Shown here: piece by piece, positions 41,111 through 45,961 of the stretch | Numbering within the stretch: the stretch's first letter is position 1 | How the letters are laid out: the number at the start of each line of letters is the position of its first letter | DNA from: a virus | Reading direction: 5' to 3' (one strand) | DNA: 45,961 nucleotides | IMG/VR virus record: IMGVR_UViG_3300008113_000088 | Location: 1-45,961 of that record | Notes under the pieces: generated by a model | What the model saw: only the letters and a program-made list of their open reading frames with translations | Database searches by the model: none | What the model was told of the DNA's origin: nothing | Translations under genes and position numbers: made by a program

Positions 41111-41135
41111 GGGGTCTTTGATTAGTAATGCTAAT

Positions 41136-41213
41136 GGATGGCCTCGGAGGGATTTGGAATGCTTATATTAGTGATACTTATCGGTGGCCTCGAAATGATT
41201 TGGAGTTCTTATG
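41136..41213. repeat. Imperfect direct repeat, 46-bp period
   Basis: GGCCTCG...GATTTGGAaTgCTTAT at about 41140 recurs at about 41186 as GGCCTCG...GATTTGGAgTtCTTAT. Non-coding as far as I can tell; it lies just upstream of the plus-strand promoter. Confidence 0.6.
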
Positions 41214-41233
41214 AGTTTTTTGGGCCGGGGGGC

Positions 41234-41262
41234 TTGACAATTTCGGCGGGGTGTGATATACT
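41234..41262 (+). promoter_or_regulatory. Consensus plus-strand promoter without gene
   Basis: TTGACA (41234-41239), 17 bp, TATACT (41257-41262). It points opposite to all nearby genes. No credible open reading frame follows, and the transcript would run antisense into the homing endonuclease gene. Confidence 0.75.
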
Positions 41263-41322
41263 GCGGGCCAAGACCGCTGCACCTCCGAACATTTCAGATA
41301 CTTTCTCTGACATACTCGGAAA

Positions 41323-41380
41323 CATAGGATATAAGGTTAATAATTCTAGGCATACAGGGTATAAGGTTAATAATTTCTAA
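41323..41380. repeat. Two-copy tandem repeat downstream of promoter
   Basis: TATAAGGTTAATAATT occurs twice with a 30-bp period (41330-41345 and 41360-41375), each preceded by a CATA-containing segment. Together with 41263-41322 this 170-bp stretch has no gene I can support. Confidence 0.65.
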
Positions 41381-41434
41381 CTCATACTCACTACGTATAA
41401 CACACAAACATATATTTTTTATTACATTTAATAA

Positions 41435-42049
41435 TTACACTAAATCATACATACCATTCCGCAATACATCTATCCATCTATTCAATCCATCAATAATTCT
41501 TTGATCTGTTTCCTTTGTTAGATAATAATCTTGAATATACTTTATCTTTGCTTGTACATATACTTCATGTGCTTCTTCTGGTGTTTGATAATAACCTAGT
41601 GAAACATACTTACCATTCATTTTAATGCGTGATCGAAAGAGTTTAACTTGTTTACCTTTATTAGGATGTTTAACTACTCCAATAGGATATTTTCCTCTAT
41701 TTGCAGTTGATTTAATTAGTAATTTATTTAATTCATCTGATACGTATACACATTTATCTGGTCCATAGACTTTATTCCCTGGATAGATAATATCTTTATC
41801 TAATTCTAATCCCTCTGTATAATTTTGTTGATTATGCCAGGCTTTGAAGTTAGAGAATTTGTGCCATTCTGGTGCTACAGTACAACCAGCATAGGTTGGT
41901 CTAGTCATTTGGTATTCTTCAGAATAACAACGCCTGAGCATTCCATGCCAATTAGCATATTCTCTACGTACTATTATTTTTGCATTGATTTTAGAAGTCA
42001 CTGTGCAGTCAACATCATTGATTCCTACACCATAAACTAATTTTGTCAT
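41435..42049 (-). CDS. Homing endonuclease-like protein, HNH-related N-domain and AP2 domain
   Basis: 204 residues. N-domain: REYANWHGMLRRCYSEEY, YAGCTVAPEWHKFSNFKAWH, then LDKDIIYPGNKVYGPDKCVY. This is the arrangement of phage HNH-type endonucleases accompanied by AP2 DNA-binding domains. C-domain (about 120-175): PIGVVKHPNKGKQVKLFRSR, KMNGKYVSLGYYQTPEEAHE, a clear AP2-like three-strand plus helix fold. The exact HNH histidines are not all obvious. Free-standing, with AT-rich codons, it sits between the antisense-promoter region and a capsid-targeted gene, consistent with a mobile gene insertion. Confidence 0.85.
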   Translation of the reverse strand: MTKLVYGVGINDVDCTVTSKINAKIIVRREYANWHGMLRRCYSEEYQMTRPTYAGCTVAPEWHKFSNFKAWHNQQNYTEGLELDKDIIYPGNKVYGPDKCVYVSDELNKLLIKSTANRGKYPIGVVKHPNKGKQVKLFRSRIKMNGKYVSLGYYQTPEEAHEVYVQAKIKYIQDYYLTKETDQRIIDGLNRWIDVLRNGMYDLV

Positions 42050-42060
42050 AATAATAATAA

Positions 42061-42414
42061 TCAGTGTTTGTTTTGGTTCATTTTTTCGATTCTTCGGATG
42101 ATTTCTGCTTGTTCATCCTCTCTATCTGCATCTTGTCTTCTCTTTTTCTTATAGTTCTCTACTCTATCTCTTTCTGCTTGTAGTCTTTCTGCTTGTCTTT
42201 GATTCAGTTGTTGTTGTTTCTGTTGTACATCTTCACCTAGCTTATACTCTCTTGGGCCTTGGTTTGGATTCTTTTCATTGTACTTTCTGATTGCTTCAGC
42301 ACCATGGCCTCCTTGTTTCTTTATAAGATCCATGATATGCTTCTTAGAGTACAGTGGCTTTGGTTTCTTATCCTTCTTCTTTGCTTCTTCTAGGAACTGT
42401 TTAAACGTAATCAT
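42061..42414 (-). CDS. Fourth capsid-targeted coiled-coil protein
   Basis: 117 residues started at MITFKQFLEEAKKKDKKPKP. That N-terminus is a capsid-targeting peptide (site L-E-E|A); a Met five codons earlier would bury it. The body is highly charged, with a long coiled coil (QQLNQRQAERLQAERDRVEN) and a Lys/Arg stretch. It lies far from the other three capsid-targeted genes and among presumed early genes, but has its own late box at 42439-42446. Probably an internal head protein. Confidence 0.75.
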   Translation of the reverse strand: MITFKQFLEEAKKKDKKPKPLYSKKHIMDLIKKQGGHGAEAIRKYNEKNPNQGPREYKLGEDVQQKQQQLNQRQAERLQAERDRVENYKKKRRQDADREDEQAEIIRRIEKMNQNKH

Positions 42415-42438
42415 GATTGATCTAAACATGGTTAATTC

Positions 42439-42446
42439 TATTTATT
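42439..42446 (-). promoter_or_regulatory. Late promoter box of capsid-targeted gene
   Basis: Minus strand AATAAATA 25 nt before ATG 42414. It is the only late box in the right-hand third of the window, which fits a virion protein placed among early genes. Confidence 0.65.
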
Positions 42447-42488
42447 TTCGGGTTTAGGTTAGGTTGGGTGGAGGTGGGGGTTTTAGGG

Positions 42489-42629
42489 TTAAAAAGTGGG
42501 TTTTTTCTGTGATGGATACTTGGCTTTGATATGGTTCAGTGATTGTCTACGTGCCTTGAGTTTGGCTTTTGACATGCCTTTGGTGGTTTTTGGCTTGTTA
42601 GAGTGGTGTTGCCAATTTGGAGTGTTCAT
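42489..42629 (-). CDS. Very small basic protein
   Basis: 46 residues: MNTPNWQHHSNKPKTTKGMS, KAKLKARRQSLNHIKAKYPS, ending KKPTF. Very basic with a central amphipathic helix; likely binds nucleic acid or a polyanion. Just upstream is a terminator with an embedded -35 (TTGATA), 18 bp, -10 TATATT, so it may have its own promoter. No family known. Confidence 0.68.
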   Translation of the reverse strand: MNTPNWQHHSNKPKTTKGMSKAKLKARRQSLNHIKAKYPSQKKPTF

Positions 42630-42639
42630 TAGTCTGCTG

Positions 42640-42676
42640 AATATAAAAATGCGGAACTGAAAGTATCAATTCCGCA
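42640..42676 (-). terminator. U-tailed terminator overlapping a promoter
   Basis: Stem TGCGGAA/TTCCGCA (42650-42676) followed by TTTTT (42645-42649): a genuine terminator for the large operon. Its loop holds -35 TTGATA (42664-42669), 18 bp, then -10 TATATT (42640-42645) for the 46-aa gene. Confidence 0.8.
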
Positions 42677-42681
42677 GATGC

Positions 42682-42819
42682 TTATTTAGTTGGAGTAGAG
42701 ATCATTTCTAGTCCATCTTCCAGTGATGTATTCTTTGGAAACTTAATATAGGTATGAAGTGTGCCAAAGATTTTGATGGTCTTGGGCTTTGGATTGTGGT
42801 GATAGGGTTTCTTGCTCAT
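42682..42819 (-). CDS. Very small protein at operon end
   Basis: 45 residues: MSKKPYHHNPKPKTIKIFGT, LHTYIKFPKNTSLEDGLE, ending MISTPTK. Basic N-terminus, two strands, short acidic helix. ATGA overlap with the preceding gene; the next element is the terminator. Unknown. Confidence 0.7.
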   Translation of the reverse strand: MSKKPYHHNPKPKTIKIFGTLHTYIKFPKNTSLEDGLEMISTPTK

Positions 42820-43088
42820 AGTGCTTGTACCTCTTCTAGAATGTTGTTAATGTCTTGTTCATCACGATGACCTAATACATCATCAGTGATTGGTGTATCA
42901 TAGGTGAGTTCCCAATCATCTTCTGTGCCTTTTAGAATGGCAACTTCATACAGATCATCTTGGAAACCATAGGAACCAGGAAACCTGACTACAGAAACAC
43001 CATAACCATTAGGGAAAAAGTGTTTAGCTTGAATACCATCTTCTTTGTAGTGAGGATGAGGCTGGAAGTTCAGTTCAGTGAAGTTCAT
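42816..43088 (-). CDS. Conserved cyanophage-type protein
   Basis: 90 residues started at MNFTELNFQPHPHYKEDGIQ: this ATG overlaps the upstream stop as ATGA. It continues AKHFFPNGYGVSVVRFPGSY, YDTPITDDVLGHRDEQDINN. The pattern (HPHxxxGIQAxxxFPNGYGxSVVxFxGSYG ... YDTPITDDVLGH) is a familiar conserved cyanophage protein of unknown function. Small alpha/beta fold, cytoplasmic. Confidence 0.82.
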   Translation of the reverse strand: MNFTELNFQPHPHYKEDGIQAKHFFPNGYGVSVVRFPGSYGFQDDLYEVAILKGTEDDWELTYDTPITDDVLGHRDEQDINNILEEVQAL

Positions 43089-43243
43089 TTGCAGTGATGA
43101 TGATTGGGGTACTTGGTGCAATACAGTTTGTGTACTGCTCTGTATTCAGTGTCGATTAGTTTGCCATTGTCACGAAGGATTGCAAGTACATTCCATCCAA
43201 TAATAAAACTGATTCCGCATAGAATAACTGGTACGTATTTCAT
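43085..43243 (-). CDS. Small single-pass membrane protein
   Basis: 52 residues: MKYVPVILCGISFIIGWNVL forms a membrane segment or signal anchor. A short soluble part with two Cys (LYCTKYPNHHHCK) follows. ATGA overlaps on both sides. Could act at the membrane or in the periplasm; function unknown. Confidence 0.7.
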   Translation of the reverse strand: MKYVPVILCGISFIIGWNVLAILRDNGKLIDTEYRAVHKLYCTKYPNHHHCK

Positions 43244-43416
43244 GCGTTGTAGCCTTCTGATTTGAGTAGTGCACGACGTGCATCATAAGCATCAAATTGT
43301 GACTTGAATGTTGCTACCTTTTGGAATGGTTCTAGTCTGTAAATAGACCATTTAGTTGAACCAATCTCTTGCATAATCCTGTACGGATTATCAATGCCAA
43401 GTGGGTAGGGTTTCAT
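43240..43416 (-). CDS. Small hypothetical protein
   Basis: 58 residues: MKPYPLGIDNPYRIMQEIGS, TKWSIYRLEPFQKVATFKSQ, DAYDARRALLKSEGY. One beta hairpin and a C-terminal helix. The (KWSIYRLEPFQKVATFxSxFDAYDARRAL) layout recalls small DUF proteins that handle sequence-read motifs in cyanophages, but I do not recognise it. ATGA-coupled to the next gene. Confidence 0.7.
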   Translation of the reverse strand: MKPYPLGIDNPYRIMQEIGSTKWSIYRLEPFQKVATFKSQFDAYDARRALLKSEGYNA

Positions 43417-43442
43417 TTGGGTCCCTTGACTACCTTTACAGA

Positions 43443-43628
43443 TTAACCGATTTGCGGTGGCATGTCAACCTCTGACTCATTAGCTTTCCTGATGCGTGCG
43501 GAACGTTTCCGCATTTCATACTGATGGTTCCGTGTGAAAGAGTAAACAATCACAACAAGTGCTCCAGCTAATCCAGCAACTGCTGCGATTGCATTCACTT
43601 CAGTCGGAAAAGTAGTAGCTTCAATCAT
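43443..43628 (-). CDS. Small membrane protein
   Basis: 61 residues from MIEATTFPTEVNAIAAVAGL; this start overlaps the previous stop by 8 nt. One hydrophobic helix (AGLAGALVVIVYSFTRN) followed by a basic cytoplasmic tail (MRKRSARIRKANESE). Unknown; perhaps a membrane anchor or a spanin/holin-sized factor, without specific evidence. Confidence 0.68.
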   Translation of the reverse strand: MIEATTFPTEVNAIAAVAGLAGALVVIVYSFTRNHQYEMRKRSARIRKANESEVDMPPQIG

Positions 43629-43842
43629 TAGTAATCGTTTCGATGTGGTCAAGACAGAGTGTAACATAGGTTTGATCTTCTTCGATCAATTCACGATACT
43701 CTGCATACAGAGCATCAGCGATTCGGAAGTTCTTGTGCTTTGTTTTGTAGGTCTTAGCCTTTACTGCACGTTTGTTGAACTTTTCCAGTCTATCTAGTGC
43801 ATTCATATGAGAAAGATAGATTGAAAAATCAGTGTCGTTCAT
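43621..43842 (-). CDS. Small basic helical protein
   Basis: 73 residues from MNDTDFSIYLSHMNALDRLE. A start further upstream would lie fully inside the preceding gene in another frame. Continues KFNKRAVKAKTYKTKHKNFR, IADALYAEYRELIEEDQTY. Helical, basic centre and acidic end. Overlaps neighbours by 14 and 8 nt. Unknown. Confidence 0.68.
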   Translation of the reverse strand: MNDTDFSIYLSHMNALDRLEKFNKRAVKAKTYKTKHKNFRIADALYAEYRELIEEDQTYVTLCLDHIETITND

Positions 43843-43984
43843 AATGTGGGTCTCCTTTCCCCTCAAGTGATTTTGCAAGAAGTTCAGCATACTTCTCCAG
43901 ATATGCTGTATCATAGGCTGCTAGATGGTTCTTTGTCAACTCATTGTGCATGTTGCTAAGGTTGATCCAGTCTTCATCGTTCAT
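43829..43984 (-). CDS. Small acidic helical protein
   Basis: 51 residues: MNDEDWINLSNMHNELTKNH, LAAYDTAYLEKYAELLAK, ending PHYERH. ATGA overlap with the phosphoesterase stop. Two helices, no known family. Confidence 0.68.
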   Translation of the reverse strand: MNDEDWINLSNMHNELTKNHLAAYDTAYLEKYAELLAKSLEGKGDPHYERH

Positions 43985-44613
43985 AGTTCTAGGTCTACGT
44001 AATTTAACTCACCCAAACCAATATATTCTACATCATTGTGTATGGTGTGATGATTAACATGCCAATGACCATGAATGAATAGATCTGGTTTGTGGATGTG
44101 TATGATATTATCAAGAAACTGACGAGTGATTGAAGTATCGTCAAATTTCGTTATGTTATGATTCGCACACACTATGTATGTTAGGCTTTCTGGCATTTCA
44201 TGTGCAACAATGACAGCTGGCTTGAGCTTTTCATACTCATCATACATCTTTAATAATTTTGAATATGATAATTCTTCATCGGGCCACCAGTCATAACCTT
44301 CTGTTCGGTAGTGAGAATCAATAGACTTTGCACCACCAACACAGAAGATCTTATCATGGACTATAGTACCATCAGGTATCCAGAATGGATGTGTGTTACA
44401 TACATTTGGATTATCATGATTGCCACGAATAAAGCGATGATCACCTTTCTTCATGGAATCATATGGTGGATTGGAGTGAACTGCCTCAGTGATCTTACTA
44501 ATAAAGCCCACTCCAAAGTCACCAACCTGAATAGAAGTATCGCAGTCATTGATGATCTTCTTGTATTGTTTCCATTTACCATGAACATCACCAATGAAGC
44601 GAATACTTTTCAT
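43981..44613 (-). CDS. Calcineurin-like metallophosphoesterase
   Basis: 210 residues with the full motif set: GDVHGKW (about 8-14), GDFGVGF (31-37), GNHDN (64-68), AHEMPE (about 137-142) and GHWH (about 187-190). These are the metal and phosphate ligands of the two-metal phosphoesterase fold. Phage members act on nucleotides, RNA 2',3'-cyclic ends or phosphoproteins; the substrate here cannot be read. ATGA-coupled on both sides in an operon of membrane and small proteins. Confidence 0.93.
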   Translation of the reverse strand: MKSIRFIGDVHGKWKQYKKIINDCDTSIQVGDFGVGFISKITEAVHSNPPYDSMKKGDHRFIRGNHDNPNVCNTHPFWIPDGTIVHDKIFCVGGAKSIDSHYRTEGYDWWPDEELSYSKLLKMYDEYEKLKPAVIVAHEMPESLTYIVCANHNITKFDDTSITRQFLDNIIHIHKPDLFIHGHWHVNHHTIHNDVEYIGLGELNYVDLEL

Positions 44614-44939
44614 TTCTTAAACCATTTGTAGATACAATAGATGACAAAACCAATGATAGCAATCAAGATTACATATCGAAATACATAAACTGCCATCATT
44701 GCACCGAAGAGCAATATCCAGAACATGCCACCATCAGATGAATCAGAAGAATAACTGGATCCAGAACTAGATGATGAAGAAGGTGAACTGATAGGATTGC
44801 AGGTAACAACCTCCTTTGCACCATAAGTTGATTTAACTTGTGCAATAGCATCTTGTCGTACAATGCCTGGTGTCTCAATCTCAACATTCTGTAGAACATT
44901 AGATTGAGTTCGGATTGTTGCTCTCCAGAGTTGTGCCAT
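44610..44939 (-). CDS. Two-helix membrane protein with Ser-rich linker
   Basis: 109 residues. N-domain (about 1-50) looks soluble: MAQLWRATIRTQSNVLQNVE, IVRQDAIAQVKSTYGAKEVV, like a small ferredoxin-type alpha/beta domain. Then SSPSSSSSSGSSYSSDSSDG, then two hydrophobic helices (WILLFGAMMAVYVF and VILIAIIGFVIYCI) and WFKK. Function unknown; membrane-located. One nt from the upstream gene. Confidence 0.72.
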   Translation of the reverse strand: MAQLWRATIRTQSNVLQNVEIETPGIVRQDAIAQVKSTYGAKEVVTCNPISSPSSSSSSGSSYSSDSSDGGMFWILLFGAMMAVYVFRYVILIAIIGFVIYCIYKWFKK

Positions 44940-44940
44940 G

Positions 44941-45117
44941 TCAGCGACTCATGCGATAGATGATACAACGCTTGAACTCTTGCCATTCAGTATCACTAAA
45001 ATTGTCGCTAGCATAAGGAATGCCAACATCAGAGGCACATTGCTTTGCAACACTTTCAGGAACAGGAGTCGATAGGAAATCATACTGAACGATTGTAGCC
45101 AGGAGAAAAGGAAGCAT
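44941..45117 (-). CDS. Small secreted or membrane-associated protein
   Basis: 58 residues: MLPFLLATIVQYDFLSTPVP, then CASDVGIPYASDNFSDTEWQ, CIIYRMSR. The short hydrophobic N-terminus may be a weak signal peptide; two Cys could pair outside the cytoplasm. Tight spacing in the operon. Not recognised. Confidence 0.65.
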   Translation of the reverse strand: MLPFLLATIVQYDFLSTPVPESVAKQCASDVGIPYASDNFSDTEWQEFKRCIIYRMSR

Positions 45118-45119
45118 GA

Positions 45120-45353
45120 TCAGACAGCGTATTCGGAAGGTTCAAAACGATCAACCCAAAGAGTAAAAAACAACTCTTGAAGGGTATCTAGTGTTGCTTG
45201 CCGTTGGACAATTTCATTATCAAGAGTAAGAGATGCAAATGATTCAGAAGAAGGAATTGCAAAGTTGAATGCTTCTTGTGCATTTGTCAGAACCTCAACC
45301 ATCATTTCATGTTGAGATTCAGTGAGTGTAACCGTGATGTTGCCAGTTTCCAT
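45120..45353 (-). CDS. Small acidic protein
   Basis: 77 residues: METGNITVTLTESQHEMMVE, VLTNAQEAFNFAIPSSES, LDTLQELFFTLWVDRFEPSE. Starts with a beta strand and continues helical. A GNITVTLTESQ start resembles small antitoxin-like or ribbon-type proteins, but this is weak. Function unknown. Confidence 0.68.
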   Translation of the reverse strand: METGNITVTLTESQHEMMVEVLTNAQEAFNFAIPSSESFASLTLDNEIVQRQATLDTLQELFFTLWVDRFEPSEYAV

Positions 45354-45359
45354 GATAAA

Positions 45360-45596
45360 TCAGTTTTTGTTTACAGTAACAAGGCCAGAGAATACAAGTC
45401 GAACACCTAGAATGATGCCCCAGACTTGCCAAAGAGTGAGTACAGTGTAGTTGAACAAGTTCACTAGAATCCAGTGAACAATCCATGCTACAGGAATCAT
45501 GAGCAGTGCACTCAAAGCGAATGCAAATACTGCAACGATAATGATTCCTATGAATGTACCTAGCAATTCTGGCCAGGTATAGTTTTGGTTGTCCAT
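45360..45596 (-). CDS. Membrane protein with two to three helices
   Basis: 78 residues, nearly all hydrophobic: LLGTFIGIIIVAVFAFALSA, LLMIPVAWIVHWILVNLF, and VWGIILGVRLVFSGLVTV. First gene of the operon. Leader starts at TTGACA-17-TATTGT. Could be holin-like by size and topology, but there is no specific support. Confidence 0.75.
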   Translation of the reverse strand: MDNQNYTWPELLGTFIGIIIVAVFAFALSALLMIPVAWIVHWILVNLFNYTVLTLWQVWGIILGVRLVFSGLVTVNKN

Positions 45597-45630
45597 GCGT
45601 TTGCGTCGTCGTGTGTAGGTCAGAGAACCT

Positions 45631-45675
45631 CCGTGTCAACAAAGACACAATAGGTCAAATTGGCTGGGCTGTCAA
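45631..45675 (-). promoter_or_regulatory. Consensus-like promoter with leader hairpin
   Basis: -35 TTGACA (45670-45675), 17 bp, -10 TATTGT (45647-45652). A small hairpin GTGTC/GACAC (45633-45648) lies at the expected transcription start. Drives the operon from 45596 to 42682. Confidence 0.8.
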
Positions 45676-45692
45676 GTGGTATGTGACAGCCC
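45666..45692 (-). terminator. Hairpin after helicase gene, enclosing -35
   Basis: 9-bp perfect stem GGGCTGTCA/TGACAGCCC, 10 nt after the helicase stop. Its 3' arm supplies the -35 TTGACA of the next promoter. Confidence 0.72.
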
Positions 45693-45702
45693 GTGAACTG
45701 GC

Positions 45703-45961
45703 TCAGTCCACATAGTATTCAGGAGGGATGCCCTGCCTGAATACAAAGTCTACCACACTCTGGAGCCGCTGCTGGGTGTTCTTGCCATAATTTTTGTGAA
45801 CTGGTACAGTCACGAAGCCATACGACTTACGATAGGACAGGTAATCGCCAGGAGTGAGTACACCATTGGCCATATCTTGTGCATCTTCTCTATCCACACG
45901 AATAACTCGGCCAATAGTTTGACACATTTCAATGACGTTGAGATTTCGCAGCAGCACAGAG
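45703..45961 (-). CDS. C-terminus of superfamily 2 DNA helicase (UvsW-like), N-terminus outside window
   Basis: 86 residues at the right edge. LLRNLNVIEMCQTIGRVIRV contains motif VI (Q-x-x-GR-x-x-R) of SF2 helicases, then RED and a C-terminal segment QRLQSVVDFVFRQGIPPEYY. Best guess is a UvsW-like or related phage helicase acting on branched DNA. The gene is open to the window edge, so its start and other motifs are not visible. Confidence 0.8.
   Translation of the reverse strand, partial: SVLLRNLNVIEMCQTIGRVIRVDREDAQDMANGVLTPGDYLSYRKSYGFVTVPVHKNYGKNTQQRLQSVVDFVFRQGIPPEYYVD

Noticed and set aside
41138-41380. 80-aa open frame on the plus strand around the strong promoter
   Set aside because: It starts about 130 bp before the transcription start and runs through the promoter and both direct repeats, so it cannot be the product of that promoter.
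44696-44986. 96-aa minus-strand frame
   Set aside because: Out-of-frame shadow of the Ser-rich membrane protein gene 44610-44939. It overlaps the 58-aa gene as well.
45360-45596. Holin identity for the membrane protein
   Set aside because: Size and helices fit, but no endolysin or spanin gene lies nearby and the promoter looks early.

Overview
The window reads as part of a T4-like myovirus genome that infects cyanobacteria (cyanophage, Kyanoviridae type). The evidence is the order of recognisable T4 virion and packaging homologues (PAAR tip, gp25, gp6, gp8, gp13, gp14, gp15, gp16, gp17). Further support comes from cyanophage-type accessory proteins (DUF4815 fibre protein, an NblA-like peptide, many short proteins with a cyanophage look) and T4-type late promoters (TATAAATA and close variants).

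Region 1 (1-31367, minus strand, AT-rich) is the late morphogenesis block. Read in the direction of transcription it runs: AbrB-like protein, 1081-aa structural protein, PAAR tip, two very small proteins, gp25, gp6, a 2680-aa repeat protein in the place of T4 gene 7, gp8, a 2098-aa DUF4815 protein in the place of T4 genes 9-10, a coiled-coil protein, an NblA-like peptide, three fibre or structural proteins, a small coiled-coil protein, gp13-gp14-gp15-gp16, a structural protein, a DUF5661 protein, and gp17 (cut by the window edge). Many junctions overlap as ATGA or TAATG, which suggests translational coupling. Late-promoter boxes precede the main transcription units.

Region 2 (31427-33842, plus strand) is a three-gene operon whose products begin with T4-like capsid-targeting peptides (MKTFAQFLEEA type, with an L-x-E cleavage site). 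These are probably packaged and injected proteins. The first carries a polynucleotide-kinase-like P-loop domain with the catalytic residues in place.

Region 3 (about 34200-41110, minus strand) is an array of about twenty very small genes, mostly single-gene units. Each unit ends in a GC hairpin and is followed at once by a sigma-70-like promoter. In several units the -35 box (TTGAC) lies inside that hairpin. The 34.2-37.0 kb part is strikingly GC-rich, like a picocyanobacterial host, and carries three copies of a leader hairpin that abuts the start codon. A GP88-family protein (38049-38807) is the only sizeable gene here.

Region 4 (41111-45961, mainly minus strand) holds an AP2/HNH-type homing endonuclease, a fourth capsid-targeted protein under a late promoter, and a tightly overlapping operon of small proteins with a calcineurin-like phosphoesterase. 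It ends with the C-terminus of a superfamily 2 helicase. A consensus plus-strand promoter at 41234-41262 has no gene behind it. I saw no tRNA, rRNA, CRISPR array, insertion sequence or reverse transcriptase.
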